The notes: a model not told the origin generated them from the sequence alone. Positions 10,956-23,703 are shown, counted from the stretch's first letter. The stretch is DNA of 64,000 bases from Macropodus opercularis (GCA_030770545.1 CM061094.1:4697001-4761000); one strand, 5' to 3'. A program made the numbers and translations.

Positions 10956-13139
10956 ACCTCTGTGTTTCTAACTACTTCAGGTTGTCCATCTTTTTCTGGT
11001 TCTTATGCTGTCATTCATCTCTTTGTCTCCAGTCACGGCCTTCATCGATTCTTCTCCTGCCGAGGCATCGCACTAGCTGTGGAGACATTTTGGAAACGGG
11101 GTCACAGGGAGATCACAGTATTTGTCCCTCAGTGGCGTCAAAAGAGAGACCGACTCACAACAGGTGCATTGCTACATGTGTATACCAGACAGTTTGTGTC
11201 TGACAGTGTTGTGTATATACCAGAGTGTCTCTCAGTTGAACTATGTAGGATTTAAACAAGCATTTAGTGAGGTGTTTTTTTTTTTTTGTTTCCACTTCAC
11301 TCTCAAATATTAATGTGGATGTGTCATTGCAGAGCAACATTTTTTAAACCAATTGGAAGACCTGAGACTGCTCTCCTTTACTCCCTCCAGAGAGGTCTGT
11401 GGACAGAGGATTTCCTCCCATGATGACAGGTAGTAAGCACAAGCTTTATAGCCTAAACAACATCAGTGATGAATCTTCTAAATAATAGTAACTTAGCAGG
11501 AACAAATTATGCTTTGATTAGTGGAGGGGATGTGTCAGGTACATACTGTATCCATTCAGTTATCTCTACATAATTGTGTTCCCTTATGAATATATTCCCA
11601 TGCAAGTCTTAGTCCCCACCTATTACCACTACAATCAATCCCTTTCTTCCACTCTGTCTCACTCTCCCCCTCCTTTCCTATCTTTGTGACTCTCAATCAG
11701 GTTCTTGCTTCATCTCGCAGAAAAGACTGATGGGATCATTGTAACCAATGACAACCTGAGAGACTTTGTTGACACGTCTGATACCTGGCGGAAGATCATC
11801 CAAGAGAGGTGACTGTGTTTGGTGTATTGTAAGCAAAGCTCAATTAGCGCTCAGTTAGTCAATCAGTTATACGATCTATTACTCAGAATGATATTGGAAA
11901 GTCCATTAAGGCACCCATGTACCCATAATTATTTTGTTTATGTTTAAACACTTTGCTATTTATTAATAATCAAATCAGTTGTTTAAAATCCAAAACAAAC
12001 CCAACTCAAATTAATGCTCAATCACTAACAAGTATGTTGATAAAGAAGTTTCGTATTCTTGTGAGGTTTTTTGATTCTAAAAGCATCATTTACAAATGTT
12101 GCTGGACAGTGTATACCACACGACTAGAGAGAGTATTAATAAAGAGTACAGGTAGTCGCCTTTGTTGCTTGCAGTCATTAAGTGTGGTTAGGCATGTTTC
12201 GAAGGATGGAGAAGTATATGAAATTCACGGACCCAGTCTCTGCATTGGAAGGGCAAATCTAGGTGGGACAATCTGGGAATAGACAGTTTTTATTAATAAT
12301 AAAGCTGGTTTTGATTTGCACAGTAACACTCTTGCCTGGTTCAGTTTATGTGTAGCTATCACAGGTCACTTCCTAATTTTGGACCTTTGCTGTTGTGTTA
12401 GATTAGTCTCTGGTTTGACCTACTCGGCCCACAGCAAAAACAAATAAAGTAGATGTTCATATGCATAAAACTGTTTTATCATGCACTGGACAATGTATAA
12501 TTTTAGTTTACTACTTCTACTTTACTTAGATATGTTTATTGATAGACAAGTTGCTTACAAGTCAACCTTTTGACTTACAGGTTGCTTCAGTTTACTTTTG
12601 TGGAGGACCACTTCATGATCCCTGATGACCCCCTGGGAAAAAATGGACCTCACCTCGACATCTTCCTGCGTAGAGACAATAGGTGTGTTTTATAGTAATC
12701 TTGTATTTTGAATGTAACACAAGAGATCATCTAATCGCTAATGGGTGTCCGTGTAATTCTTACTCTCAGGAGAACACCAGTCACTCCTCCTCTTCTGAGA
12801 CCCCCAGACCTCCGGTCATCTTCCCAGCAGCATCCAGTTTACGTCCAGGCCCTCCACTCTGCTCCACGGACCTCTGCCTCCACACCCCGGCCTCCTCCCT
12901 CACTGATCCCCCACTCTGCACACTGGGTCCACTCTGGTCCCCCTGAATGGCACCCGCCCCGCCGTTCCCCTCCACCTTCACCCTCACCTCCTCCTCAGCG
13001 TTCTCCGGGAGAGACGTCAGAGCTGAAGAGAAAGCTGTATGACATTTTTCCCGACCAAAAGCAACGGATTGATCGCATCCTCAGCGACAATCCATATATG
13101 AGAGACTTGAACGCCTTGTCAGGGTTGTTGCTGGGATAA
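1399..13139 (+). CDS. n4bp1: NEDD4-binding protein 1 (N4BP1), NYN-domain RNase
   Basis: Twelve exons join in phase to 974 residues (human, from memory, 896): 1399-1710, 4751-4978, 5448-5621, 5959-6443, 7180-7531, 7658-7996, 8536-8762, 11033-11163, 11333-11429, 11701-11808, 12581-12682, 12770-13139. N4BP1 is known as an endoribonuclease, an inhibitor of NF-kB signalling and of the ITCH E3 ligase. Visible parts: an N-terminal KH-like region from DEFTVL (residue 41) to about 180; a UBA-like segment around LVNFFRTMGY (about 393-440); the NYN/PIN RNase domain (about 690-845) with IIIDGSNVA (Asp699), ITVFVPQWR, SSHDDRFLLHLA and GIIVTNDN; and a C-terminal ubiquitin-binding CoCUN-type segment (937-974) with IFPDQKQRID and PYMRDLNALSGLLLG. 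The start is the first ATG in the main frame; an in-frame stop lies at 1321-1323. It leaves about 37 residues more than human before DEFT, so ATG 1426 is an alternative. Confidence 0.93.
1835..1925. repeat. Diverged repeat copy in n4bp1 intron 1
   Basis: The segment containing GTAAATCACACATCTC and CATCATGTCT recurs in the same orientation in intron 2 at about 5068-5145, with small indels. It appears to be an old interspersed repeat or an intronic duplication. The family is not recognised. Confidence 0.45.
2466..2530. repeat. (ATT)n microsatellite in n4bp1 intron 1
   Basis: An imperfect trinucleotide ATT/TTA tract interrupted by T-runs. It is simple sequence with no coding potential. Confidence 0.8.
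5068..5145. repeat. Diverged repeat copy in n4bp1 intron 2
   Basis: This is the partner of the 1835-1925 copy. Both begin CTGTGAT, share the TAAATCACACATCT core and continue to CATCATGTCT and a GTAG/AGGTT tail. Similarity fades over the next 100 bases, although both are followed by AATTTAGC-AATTTAT-like words. Confidence 0.45.
10916..10953. repeat. (GT)n microsatellite upstream of n4bp1 exon 8
   Basis: A perfect GT repeat of about 38 nt ends 80 nt before the exon 8 acceptor (exon start 11033). It generates the CVCVCV-type open frames seen here, which are artefacts. Confidence 0.9.
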
Positions 13140-13167
13140 AGGACTGCCTCTGCTGTGTGAATACAAA

Positions 13168-13173
13168 AATAAA
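13168..13173 (+). promoter_or_regulatory. n4bp1: Candidate n4bp1 polyadenylation signal
   Basis: AATAAA lies 28 nt after the n4bp1 stop codon, which would give a very short 3' UTR. A second AATAAA at 13459-13464 would give a longer one. Sequence alone cannot decide which is used. Confidence 0.4.
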
Positions 13174-15360
13174 CAATACATAAACACATGGAAGTATATA
13201 TGTATATGCGACGGCATAAATATAATTTATTTCACCATTTCTTCCAGCTTTGGGGATATGGAGTTTTTTTTTTTTTGATAATTATTGTTTTACACAAAGA
13301 CTGATTATCAAACCAGCTGCTATTGGCAAAAGTTATTATTGGGATGGTTTTTTTCCTATACGTTCAAAATTATTAAAGTGAACATCACTGTGTCTACAGA
13401 AACAAGAGCGTTAACTAATTACCTTGTTTGTTTAAGCAATCTATACTTTTCAGTTGGTAATAAATAACTTCTGTAACTACAGACAAACGTCATTGACAAA
13501 AGTTTCCCTGAACATTGTAGCAGCACCAGGAGAGTTATGCTCCATGTTATGCTCTGGAAACTGTTCAAGTGTGTCACTGGCTCCAGCTCAACACTTGATT
13601 CGTTTCCAAAACCCTTGATTACCATCGAACTGTACAACCTCTTCAAAGAGACAATCTCACAAATGGGGCATCGTCAGGCTTTTGCATGGCTTTACATTGC
13701 AAACATACTACTTATACACTTATCTTCTGAAACAGAGAATTTCAGTGAACATTCATTTCACACCAGCAAGGAAATGATCCAAATGTTAACTTTAACATTC
13801 CCTGTGGAGTTTTTAACCTGTTAACCAGCTACATGGAACTGTCGTGTACATGTTTACAACACAAACGCGTGATGCCTAACTGATGGTTTAACAGTATTTC
13901 AACAAAAGCGTACTTGCTAGTAAACTGTGAAAGTTTTAAAATTAACGCTCAAGGAAACGCACAGTGTGAATGTAAACGTACGTTTTATTTACTGACATAA
14001 AAACTCCAAAGGGACTGTTTCCCAATGCATTTGCTGACGATCAGTTTTGTATTCATGTTGTACAATTGCAAAAAGGACATTCAAGTCTCAAGATTTACAT
14101 TGAACAGTACAATGCTACATATTTTATGAAAATGTGCAGTTTCCTCACTCTTTCAGATTTAATTTACTATGAGTAAATGATTTGCAAGCTGATCTGATCC
14201 ATTTCTGTAATTCAAGCAGAAATGCTCATCTGTTGCACTACGGCAGACAAAATTAGGGACATTGATTGCTTTAAAGGAGGCAGGGCCAGACTCTCATATA
14301 CTTCTAGTGAGATAAATCTGAAAAGTCACCTGTAAAACAAAATGATTTAGTATGTTGAAATAACAAAAATACATAATCTCCTAATAACTTGTAAAAATAT
14401 TTCTTGTTATGGGAAATTGAGCACATGTTTCTTTGTCAGGTTGACAGCAATATGCCATTGTCATGTTCTTTTAAAATGGTCTTTACACCACACAATAACC
14501 TGGCAGAAACCAGTTGAGGCCTTTATACACTACCTATTCTCTCTAAAAACAAAGGTGAGTTTGCTTGTTAAGGACTGACATTTTGTCGGAAATTGTCTCA
14601 CCTGTAACATGATCAGACATGATCTTTGGTAGCTCTGTGTTGGTTCTTAAACCTGATGTTTCTTAATGATCTCTGAAAAGCTGTGGGAAAACCCCAGTTG
14701 CTGAAATTGAATTCATTGTTCTGATGATTTATGAATATGAAGAAAATTTGTTCTTTGGTTGACCCTGTTCCTGGGACCAGTTGTTTCAGTTGGATACTCT
14801 ACTAAATGCTTTGCGAGTTCTTAGCCGTGGTCTTTAGACAACACGTGTTGGTCCATTGGCCGTTGGATAGAAACAAACACTACAAGAGTTCAGATTTATC
14901 TTTGTTCAATAGGTGATTAGAACTGTGCCACTTACTCACCAAAAACTATTACAGACACACATTTGTTTAAGTTATAATTTTAGTATTTAATCGCTCACTT
15001 TAATGCACTGACGGTTGCTAATGCTGTAGTGAGTGAAATACAGTTTCATTGATGAATCTCCAGAAAGCTTGTAGTGTTGTTGTTTTTTTAACCTCACACA
15101 GAGAATGTGGACTGCAGCTTGCATATTAGATGTGCATCAGAGTTTTGTAATATACAGACACTTTAAATCTCCTCACAAAAACAAGGTGTCAAAAATCATT
15201 TAAGTTTTTATTTGCTTTGTTGTTGTTGTAAGGCTTATTGAAGGACTTTTTCCCTCTTTTGTTGTATTATAATTTTTGTGTACAGTATGTTTTTTTCTGT
15301 AAATACAAGCCTTTATTGCCCACGGTGCACATATGTTTATATATATATGTGAGAAATAAA
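13174..15360. other. Intergenic stretch after n4bp1, nothing recognised
   Basis: AT-rich sequence with short unrelated open frames, none with family similarity or a convincing exon. A short (TA)n run at about 15336-15348 borders the transposon fragment that follows. Confidence 0.5.
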
Positions 15361-15695
15361 TGCAGCAGTCCCCCTTAAAACCTTTTCTGTGCATTTCCTT
15401 CATTCTAAACTCCAAAAATATGGTTTCAAAGCTTACCCACTCATCTTCTAAGAGTGTGTTTATGGGAATTTTTGACCATTCTTCCACGAGCACATTTGTG
15501 AGGTCACACACTGATGTTGGACAAGAAGGCCTGGCTCTCAGTCTCCACTCTAATTCATCCCAAAGGTGTTCTCTGTGCAGCCCAGTCAAGTTCATCCACA
15601 CCAGACTCTGTCTTTAATTTCTTTATGGACTTTGCTTTGTGCACTGATTCCCATTACTTGGATGGGTGAGTGAATACTTTTGACTTTTGGTCTAT
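15361..15695 (-). mobile_element. Tc1/mariner-like transposon fragment
   Basis: The segment matches, from memory, the end of a common teleost Tc1-like element read on the opposite strand. It carries the stretch with GAGGTCACACACTGATGTTG, the AATTCATCCCAAAGGTGTTC block, and a terminal GGATGGGTGAGTGAATACTTTT that resembles the terminal inverted repeat. Open frames are broken and only a few hundred bases remain, so it is a dead, truncated copy. Confidence 0.65.
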
Positions 15696-16219
15696 CATTT
15701 TTCAACTTTTTCCTCTTTGCTATTAAAATGTACAATTTATTGATTGGCTACAGTTAAAAGCTTGCTCTATGTTGGATTTGAAACACTCAAAATTACAGTA
15801 ATATGCTGTTTAGCAAGTTTCTGGTAGCATGGTGCACACCCACCTGCACCTCTGCTATTTATTCACTAGGGGTCCCTGTGGATTCAGCTATGACCACTAG
15901 AGCAAAGGGTTTCGTCATAGGCTTCACATCTTATGGCTTCACCAAATGTCATGTATATCATTTGTGTGATTTGTGATCTTCATCAAGTATGTGATGAAGT
16001 TAATAAATACACTAACAGAGACAACATATATAGCTTTTAGGATAGGCCTTTAGGATTGGCCACAGTTGAGTTAAGACGTTTGTAATGACATTATTAAACA
16101 GTGTCATCTTCATGGAGGAGGATTTATTTCAGGACTGTAATTTCAGCTTCAACTGTGTGATGTGCATGTGATATATGAATCCCAAAACTGACCAAAATAT
16201 TGTATTATGATCAAAATGT

Positions 16220-16520
16220 ACATAAAGTACTGTGCAAAAGTTTTAGGCAGGTGTGAAAGAAATGCTGTAACCAAAGAACGCTTTCAAAAATGGAAATGTT
16301 AACCATTTATTTTTTATAAACAAACAAAATGCAGTGAATGAACAAAAGAGAAATTTACATCAAATCAATATTTGGTGTGAACATCCTTTGCCTTCAAAAC
16401 AGCAGCAGTTCTTGTAGGTTCACTTGCACACAGTGTTTGATGGGACTCGGCTGATAGGTTGTTCCAAACATCTTGGAAACAGAAGTTCTTCAGTGGATGT
16501 AGGGTTTCTCACATCTTTCT
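16220..16520 (-). mobile_element. Second Tc1-like element fragment (3' end)
   Basis: It begins with a terminal-repeat-like GTGCAAAAGTTTTAGGCAGG. Read on the minus strand it continues into the end of a transposase: remnants of an 'STEEL...PRCLEQP' C-terminal stretch followed by the TTGATTTGATGTAAATTTCT tail. Stops and an abrupt end near 16520 mark it as truncated. Recognition is from memory of a widespread teleost family. Confidence 0.65.
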
Positions 16521-16689
16521 GTCTCTTCATGTGAATATATATATGTGAGTATATACAGTAATTATTGTGAAATCTAAAAAAGTCTTTCAACTTTGTCCTC
16601 TTTCACTTTGTCATGTATTCCCCTATTGAGTACTTCTTTTCCTTTCTTCTTTTGTTCTTCTTTTCTGTCCACCTTCCTAATGCTTACCC

Positions 16690-16910
16690 ATCTCCCATAA
16701 TTGTGCTTCTGCCTTTCACTCTCTCTCTCTCTCTGTCCTCAATACAGGTATTGTCAGACTCAGAGCTGTGTACCTCCAGTGTTCAGTTGCTGGTCCAACC
16801 ATCTGTGTCTGTTGCTGCTTGTTATTGTTGTTGTTGTTGTGTTGTTTTCTCTCTTCTCTATCACTTCACCGCTACCGGTCAAGGCAGATGGCTGCCCACA
16901 TTGAGTCTGG
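16690..16910 (+). mobile_element. L2-type LINE 3' region fragment
   Basis: It contains a CT-rich stretch, then GTCCTCAATACAGGTATTGTCAGACTCAGAGC and GTTCAGTTGCTGGTCCAACC in one block. The same block occurs again at 62706-62830, after a recognisable reverse-transcriptase remnant. That pairing identifies it as the 3' part of an L2-type LINE. There is no intact frame. Confidence 0.6.
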
Positions 16911-17310
16911 ATCTGCTGAATGTTAAATTCCGGATTCATAACAGTGACGCCCTGTACAAGAAGGGACCAAAGTCACCCCCACCATCTGAGGAGACCCTTT
17001 AGAGTAAGCAGACCTTTGTTGAGGACATTCTATGACTCTGTGGTAGCCTTAGCTATCCACTATGCTGTGGTCTGCTGGGGTGCGGGCAGCACAGACTGAG
17101 ACAGAAAGAGATTCAACAAGCTGGTCAGGAGGACCAGTTCTGTCCTGGGCTGTCCATTGGCCAAGCTGACATCCATCATGGACAATACTCACCCACTGCA
17201 TCAGACAGTGGAATTTCTGTGCAGCTCCTTCAGTAGAAGACTGATCCAGAATCCAGAATTTCCCCACAGTGGGATCAATAAAGTCTTATCTTATCTTATC
17301 TTATCTTTAT
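16911..17310 (+). mobile_element. LINE 3' end (RT C-terminus plus TTATC tail)
   Basis: Conceptual translation, with frame breaks, gives fragments typical of the C-terminal end of L2/Rex/jockey-like reverse transcriptases: DALYKKG, FYDSVVALAIHYAVVCWGAG, RDRKRFNKLVRRTSSVLGC, KLTSIMDNTHPLHQ and SSFSRRLI. The end reads TTTCCCCACAGTGGGATCAATAAAG followed by a TTATC tandem repeat (17288-17310), a usual tail for these elements. It is non-functional. Confidence 0.7.
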
Positions 17311-20300
17311 TATTATTATAATCTTGAAATTATAAATTTAATTTAAAAAACAGTGAGCAGTTGTTAACAATAACAAGATGAGGTCATTGTTTAAGTTTAG
17401 TGGAATGTACATTTCTCCTGATATAATCACCTACTTTCGCTAAGGCTGTTATTTTTTATATTTATAGCATAAAATCTACTAATTTCCTGCTAAGTACATT
17501 CACTATTTCCAAAAAAAGGTATATTATTTTATTTTTTTATTTATTATAACCATGTCATCCAAAACATTTTCAAGTATTTTCCCAATCAAATCTTTTCTTG
17601 GGACTTTATGGGTGTGTTGTGTACCAAACAACATTTCCCTGACTCTCCTGTTTGGTTTGTTGCACCTGTTAGGGCAGAACAACCGCCAACCCTTTTATGA
17701 TTATTTTTACTTGTGCATTTATTTTGTGTGACCCGAGGAAACTCAGCTACACCCAGCTTTCACTAGAATAATCTGTTCATCTGTTCAGTTGTGAAAACCT
17801 GTAGCATTGTAAAAACTTCAGGGTTAAAGGTTGTATCTATGTACACAGGACAGATGCCAAAAAGAAATCCATCTGGCTGATGCTGAAACTTTATACTGTG
17901 CTTCCTGATATTCGATATGGAAGGATGTTAAAGTGAGGTCCTGCTGGGGACCACGCGTCTGTTATACAATGGAGCACCCTTCTTTCAAGCATTTTGCCTT
18001 GATGCAAATGTGTGTGGTTCGCCTCTAGACTCAGATGAGGATCAGAATGATCTATGCTAAGTAGATCATGCTCGACGTGGACTTATATATCAAAACAGTC
18101 GACATTTTCCAGTAATATTTTCAAGCAAAAGGAAAAAATTAAAAGGAAATCAATTCAGCCTGGTGGAAGGTCAGTGCATCTCCTTTTAGATTCATACTAT
18201 ATCTGTATCATCTTATCTCTTATTTTACATCATTATTTTCCAGATAGATGAGAATTGCTCACATTCTCACACATTTCAGGTGAAAAAAATGCATGCAGTC
18301 TGCCTCTCATTATGCAAACACATGTGCCTTGTGTTTCAGGCAAAGGTATGTGCCAACCTCAACCATGTGTGTGTCCAGAGAATATTCCTCGACTGCAATG
18401 GAAAGTACTGATGCAAATCAGATGCAGGTTTGCTGTAGCCAAGCAATAGTTTCAGGAGCATTCTCCAGAGGTCTGGCAGTGTAATGTGGGACAGATTGCA
18501 ATGTGTTTTGTTGCAAACAGAGGCCCTTTGCATGCTAAAAGGGCCAGAGCAAATAGCAAGCAAATATCTACAATTCAAAAATAGCAAATAGTTTGAAAAT
18601 ATTATTGTAGCCAATATATCAGGAGACAGTAGAGCTCAAAGAAGATGAGTTAGTCCAGATAGTTTTGTGCCTGCTGAATATCTACTCAATGTTGCATAGA
18701 CAGCTTCTTCCTGACCCCAGTGGCCCAAAAATCCCAAAGTTTGCACCTTTAACCAGCAGTTAATAACTGACACTGAGCATAATGACTCATAAATATACAA
18801 TGTCCATACAAAATTCTCCTGCTAAAGAAACAGAGATCAGTGACAGGCAGAAATATCTCAAAGTAGTAAAGTAAAGAGGAGTGTCCAACCAAACTTTTAT
18901 AAATTCTCTGGATAAATTGTCTTTGATTGCCACAGCACACAAGATCACCCCTCTTGGCACATTCAAAACACCACATTAAATCTTGTATTACTTTACATTC
19001 ATAATTTGTGGATAGGTTCTTTTGTGTCAAGGAGACAGTTGAGTTAATTGCTTCAATTGCAAAAGAATTTGCAGGGTCTCAACAAATAGACTATCTGTTA
19101 GAATATCTATTAGAGCACAGTAACACATGGAAGAACTTGTTTACAGCTTGATTTGATCTGGGTTGTTACATATGTTACACATGTTTACTAATGTCATAAT
19201 TTATGTTTTTATGTTCATTTTTTTCAGGTTGTCACATGCTTTAGCAAAAATGGCTCCTTAATGGGAACAATCAAATCCCTAATACAGTCTGTGCCACCAT
19301 TTCCCTATTTTGGTGAGTCATATCTTTAATTGGCTGAGATGCTGCATATGTCATTCACAACCCTGTAGTTTTTGGTTAAATAGACATAGACAATTCTTTT
19401 TGTGCTGCACTTGTGCTTTAATCACAACCTATACACCACAATTTAATAGTCAGATTTCATAATTACATATTTAAATTAATCTGGCGTGAAGCTATTTGGC
19501 GGCCAGAAGACTTTACACAGTGAGTTAGCGTGAGAGGAAATCCATAATGGAATTATATGTGACACACAGCCAAAGAAACAACCCCTGTCATAAATCTCAT
19601 GTCACTGGGAAATGTGCAAAGCTGCCTCATGTGATTCCTTGTGAATTTTGGCACATGCTGTAGTTTCAGACTATCTTGAAATGCTTCATTAAGGGCAACA
19701 TCAGGCCAGTCATGCTTCAAGTACTGTGCATGTCCTCAATCCAACCAAGTGTCTGCCTCATACTCAATTTTTTCTTTTCATGTTTGACCTCCTACCTACT
19801 TGTCACTCAGCAAACATCAACTAAAGTACAAAGCGGGGGGCTTTGAAATCAGTCTAGGTTCACAGCAGTGAAGTATACAGCTCAGACTTTGAGGACCCAT
19901 CCCCAAACAGCACTGTCTGGAATTTGCTGATGAACAATTACCCTCTCTTTTCTGTCTTTCCTCTTCCCTCCCCTCTTTCTAGGCTCCCCTCCCTCTTCCT
20001 TAAAACCATCACCCCTATCTCTGCATTTCCTTCCTGTCTTTCAAACTCTCAGACTCCTCTTCTGCCCTTTTCAAATTTCTTCAACTTACTTGTTTTTGTT
20101 TCCTCTCACTTTTCCCCATCTTACCTTCACACTAAAAACATGTGTATATCTTGTTATGTCTGACCAGAAAATCAAATTCCACCAGCATACCAGCACATCT
20201 TAACATTCTCTTGGGGTTGGTTCCCCCGACTTCCTCTGCACCCCACCCCCCCAACCCCAACCCCTCACACACATACTTTTCACTGCTCTCTCTGTAACTT

Positions 20301-20800
20301 CATTCCTTCTTCATTTTCCTACGCCATTCATCTCATTGTTGTGAGGAATGCTCAGCATGATCTCTGACAATACATTGCATGAAGAAATTTTTAATATAGG
20401 AATAATGAAACCATGCCTTGTGTGTCACTTAATGTATTATAATTGTCATTGCAACACTAATTCCTGAACTACAAGATTTCACAAGCTGATTAGTAATCTT
20501 CATTAACAAACAGAGATTTATATGTAAAACCGGTTCCCTGTTAACAGTTAACTGGATGATTTTAGATTATTTTAGGGTTGATTGACAGCTGGAATAGGCT
20601 CTAGCATGCCCTTAAGATGTGAAGTAGTAGAATATGTGTGAGTGAGAGTAATTTGTTTCTTTTACTTATTTGCCTATTTTCTGTGTAATAGCTTCAGTCA
20701 TCTTACAAAAGGAAGTTCATCTTTTGCCTTGGAAACACTATGTAACTTACTACACTTAAGTTTAGTAGTTGCTTTAGTGCCCAGTGCATTTCAGTAGAAA
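17311..20800. other. Intergenic stretch, no gene recognised
   Basis: Mostly AT-rich with a CT-rich zone around 19940-20300 that produces low-complexity open frames. No exon, RNA gene or classifiable transposon was seen. Confidence 0.45.
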
Positions 20801-21775
20801 TGTTTAACCCAAATAACCTATTTTTCTTTTAATGACACACCAAATGTTTTCTATAGGTGAAGGATCTGGACTGCAGGTAAGCCAAATAAGCCAACAACTG
20901 GCCCCTTCCACGACGAAGCCATGCTGTTTTAATAGCTGCAGTATGTGGTTTGGCATTGTCCTGCTGAAATACACAAGGCCTTCCCTGAAATATATGTCGT
21001 CTGGAGGGAACATATGTTGCGCTAAAACGTGTCTATATCATTCTACATGCATAGTGCCTTCCAAAACAGGCAAGCTGTCCATACTGTATGTGCTTATGTA
21101 CCCCCATACCATCAGAGATGCTGGCTTTTGACCTGACCACTGATGACATGCTGGAAAGTCTCCCTCATCTTTGACTCAGAGGACACAGCGGCCATGATTT
21201 CCAACAAGACTGTCAAATTTGGACTTGTCTGATTACATGAGACTTGGCCCACAAGACATGACAGTGCTTGAACAATGTTCAAATATGGCTTCCTGCTCCG
21301 TGATAGAGCTTTAGTTGGCAAATGCAGATGGCACGGCGGATTGTGTTTACCAACAGTGGTTTCTGGAAGTATTCCAGGGCCAATTTAGTAAAGTCAATTA
21401 CAAAATCATGCTGAAGAGTGATGCAATGTCGTTTGAGGCCTGAAGACCATGGAATCCAATAGAGGCCTTGTCCCTTACACACAGAGAATCTAAATATTTT
21501 GATTATGTTATCCACTGTAGATGATGAGATTTACAAAGTATTTGCAATTTTATGTTGAGGAACATTGTTTTTAAAGTATTTCACAATCTTTTTACTCACT
21601 TTTTCACAGATTGGAGAGCTTCTATCCATTATTATTTTTGAAAGACTCTGCCTCTCTAAGACATCTCATTTATAGCTAATTATGTTACAAACCTGAAGTC
21701 AATTAACTGAATCTTTTCCAAATGTCTTGCTTTCTCAGCCCTTTGTTGCCCCAAACTATTTTGAGACCTACAAAT
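20800..21775 (-). mobile_element. Degenerate TcMar-like DNA transposon
   Basis: On the minus strand, TCSPDPSPIENIWCVIKRKI (reverse complement near 20829-20890) matches the D/E-end of mariner-superfamily transposases (consensus SPDLxPIENxW). Farther 5', the minus strand matches a widespread teleost element that starts near 21775 with GGTCTCAAAATAGTTTGGGG. Multiple stops and indels break every frame. The exact subfamily is uncertain. Confidence 0.6.
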
Positions 21776-22094
21776 TTCAAATTTGTTATGTTATCTATGT
21801 GTTATTGTGAATAAAATATTGGTTTGTGTGATTTGAAAGTCTTTTAGTTTTAATTTTAGTTTCTCAAATTAAAAAACATTCGTAAAACTAGAGTTAAGTA
21901 AACTGAGCTTGATTAATTTGAGTTAATTCACAGGCATGTAAAGTCATGATACATTTCTTTTGTGTTTAAATCAGTTAAACCTTATATATTATATTTTAAA
22001 TAATAAATAAAATATTTATTTCAAATTATAGTAAAGAAGACTAGTTTCTCTCACCCTCTCATGCGGCCAATCACTGGCCTGCTGGGACAATGCA

Positions 22095-22155
22095 CTTACA
22101 TAACCAATCCCTCTCTGTAATCCCAGTTTGTGTAGCCCCCATCCCACCTCTGCCC
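22095..22155. repeat. Direct-repeat unit, copy 1
   Basis: A roughly 50-nt unit (ACATAACCAATCCCTCTCTG then TAATCCCAGTTTGTGTAGCC) recurs with divergence at 22600-22652. The family is unknown. Confidence 0.45.
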
Positions 22156-22599
22156 CACTAGATTGGCTGGGTGGAGTCCAGATTACTATGACCCCTTAAT
22201 CTTAATCCCAGTTACATGTGTTTTTATCATCATCACATCGTCTCTTTATTTTCATTTAACAGGGATTACTTTTGGAACTACAGTCTATTTACAGTCTTCA
22301 TTGCTTCCTCCTTTAATGACTGTATTTCTTAAAATTAAAGTGGAAACATATGCATCATCCTGGTTAACTCTCTCTCTTTTTATTTGTTTCTCTAGTATTT
22401 CAGATTTATTTCATTGAACAGCAGACCCAGTTTGTTCACAGGCCCACTGGGAGAAATCTCATTTGTCCTATTTTCCACAATTCATAGTGTTAGATCCAAA
22501 ATCTTTGGATTAAACATTTTGTCAGTTTGAAATGCAATTGTAAACAACAAAACAATATTAAATTAAAACACAAACAAAACTAAATAAAAAGAAAAATGA

Positions 22600-22652
22600 C
22601 ATACCCAATCCTTTTCTGTAATCTCAGTTGTGGAGTCCCCATCCCATCTGTA
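22600..22652. repeat. Direct-repeat unit, copy 2
   Basis: It reads ACATACCCAATCCTTTTCTG then TAATCTCAGTTGTGGAGTCC and CCATCCCATCTG. It is parallel to the 22095-22155 unit and about 500 nt away in the same orientation. Confidence 0.45.
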
Positions 22653-22934
22653 AATAATAATTTAATAATTCAATTAAATATTTAAGTAAATGAATTATAT
22701 ACTTTACATTTTTACAAACACTTCTTCTGTTGTATTTAAAAATATTTTCCCATTCAGGTTGTTTTTGAGTTTCAGATCTTAGTGTTACACTTTGCTAAAT
22801 AGAAATTAAAGAAACAGCAGCAGCTACATTAGTCATGACTTTTGAGCATGTATTATAGTTTTATAAAAAATGTTGGAAAGGTATACACCTTTGAGTTCAA
22901 AACAGCGTGAAAATGAAAAAGATTTGAAACTCAA

Positions 22935-23065
22935 ATTCAATTCAATTCAATTCAACTTTATTTATATAGCGCCAATTCACAACATCAGTTATCTCAAGGC
23001 ACTTTACAAGTAAGGTTTTAAGACCTTACACAACTAAACCCAACAATTCCCACATAGAGCAAGCT
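22935..23065 (+). mobile_element. Common teleost 'TTTATTTATATAGCGCC' interspersed repeat
   Basis: A (TTCAA)n-like leader is followed by CTTTATTTATATAGCGCCAA, TTCACAACATCAGTTATCTC and AAGGCACTTTACA. This is a motif series found in thousands of copies in teleost genomes, recognised from memory. The class (5' end of a LINE or a non-autonomous element) is not settled by the sequence. Confidence 0.6.
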
Positions 23066-23299
23066 TTTAATTGTAGCCAAGACAAGACATATTAGACTAA
23101 GACTATTAAATCTAATAATTATTTGTATTTATTTATGTAACTAATTTCCAATATTCAAATGTATATTATTTAGATGTTTTTTAACAGTTTGGCTGTTTTA
23201 TTTAAATTATTTTCAACTTTCAAGACATGTATTTCAGCTTTGAGATTTTTGCATTTTTTAATTTACAATTTTCTTTAAAAATGAAAAAACGTATGTCTT

Positions 23300-23703
23300 C
23301 AATTTGTCTCCATAGCTGTAGAGACGCGTGTGTGTTGAAGTAGCTACTACACAACGCGAGCGCGCATATCTTGAGGCGTGAGTGAGCTTATTATTACGAA
23401 TTAGAATTAGAAATGAATTAGCAGAACGTTATAATTTGGAAATTACATTTGGTTTGGGAATCTATATGTCGTGTACTTTACAAATTTGAGCCAGTCTGTA
23501 GCTACAGTCAGAGATTCCTGCAAAGCGCGCTCCCGAGCCAAACTTGATACTTAACGCCTGGCGTCTGGTCTGTGTTGGAGGAGCAAGGCCAATGTGTACG
23601 CCGGGCTTGCGAATGAAACACGATAAACAGGGATCTTGTGCCTCTCACCTCGCCATACACTCACCCATACCTCTACATTGAACTGAAGGATATTTCATCC
23701 GAG
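23300..23703 (+). promoter_or_regulatory. siah1: Probable siah1 promoter and 5' non-coding exon
   Basis: This stretch is locally rich in CpG (ACGCGAGCGCGC at about 23355, AAAGCGCGCTCCCGAG at about 23524) compared with the AT-rich surroundings. It ends in a strong splice donor, CCGAG|GTAAGAG, at 23703/23704. Joined to the exon at 33300 it leaves an in-frame stop (near 23678) upstream of the siah1 start, as expected for a 5' UTR. The transcription start is not determined. The link to siah1 is inferred from position and splice phase. Confidence 0.5.

Noticed and set aside
10728..11255. 175-residue frame overlapping n4bp1 exon 8
   Set aside because: It is open because of the GT repeat. Only 11033-11163, in the n4bp1 phase, is coding.
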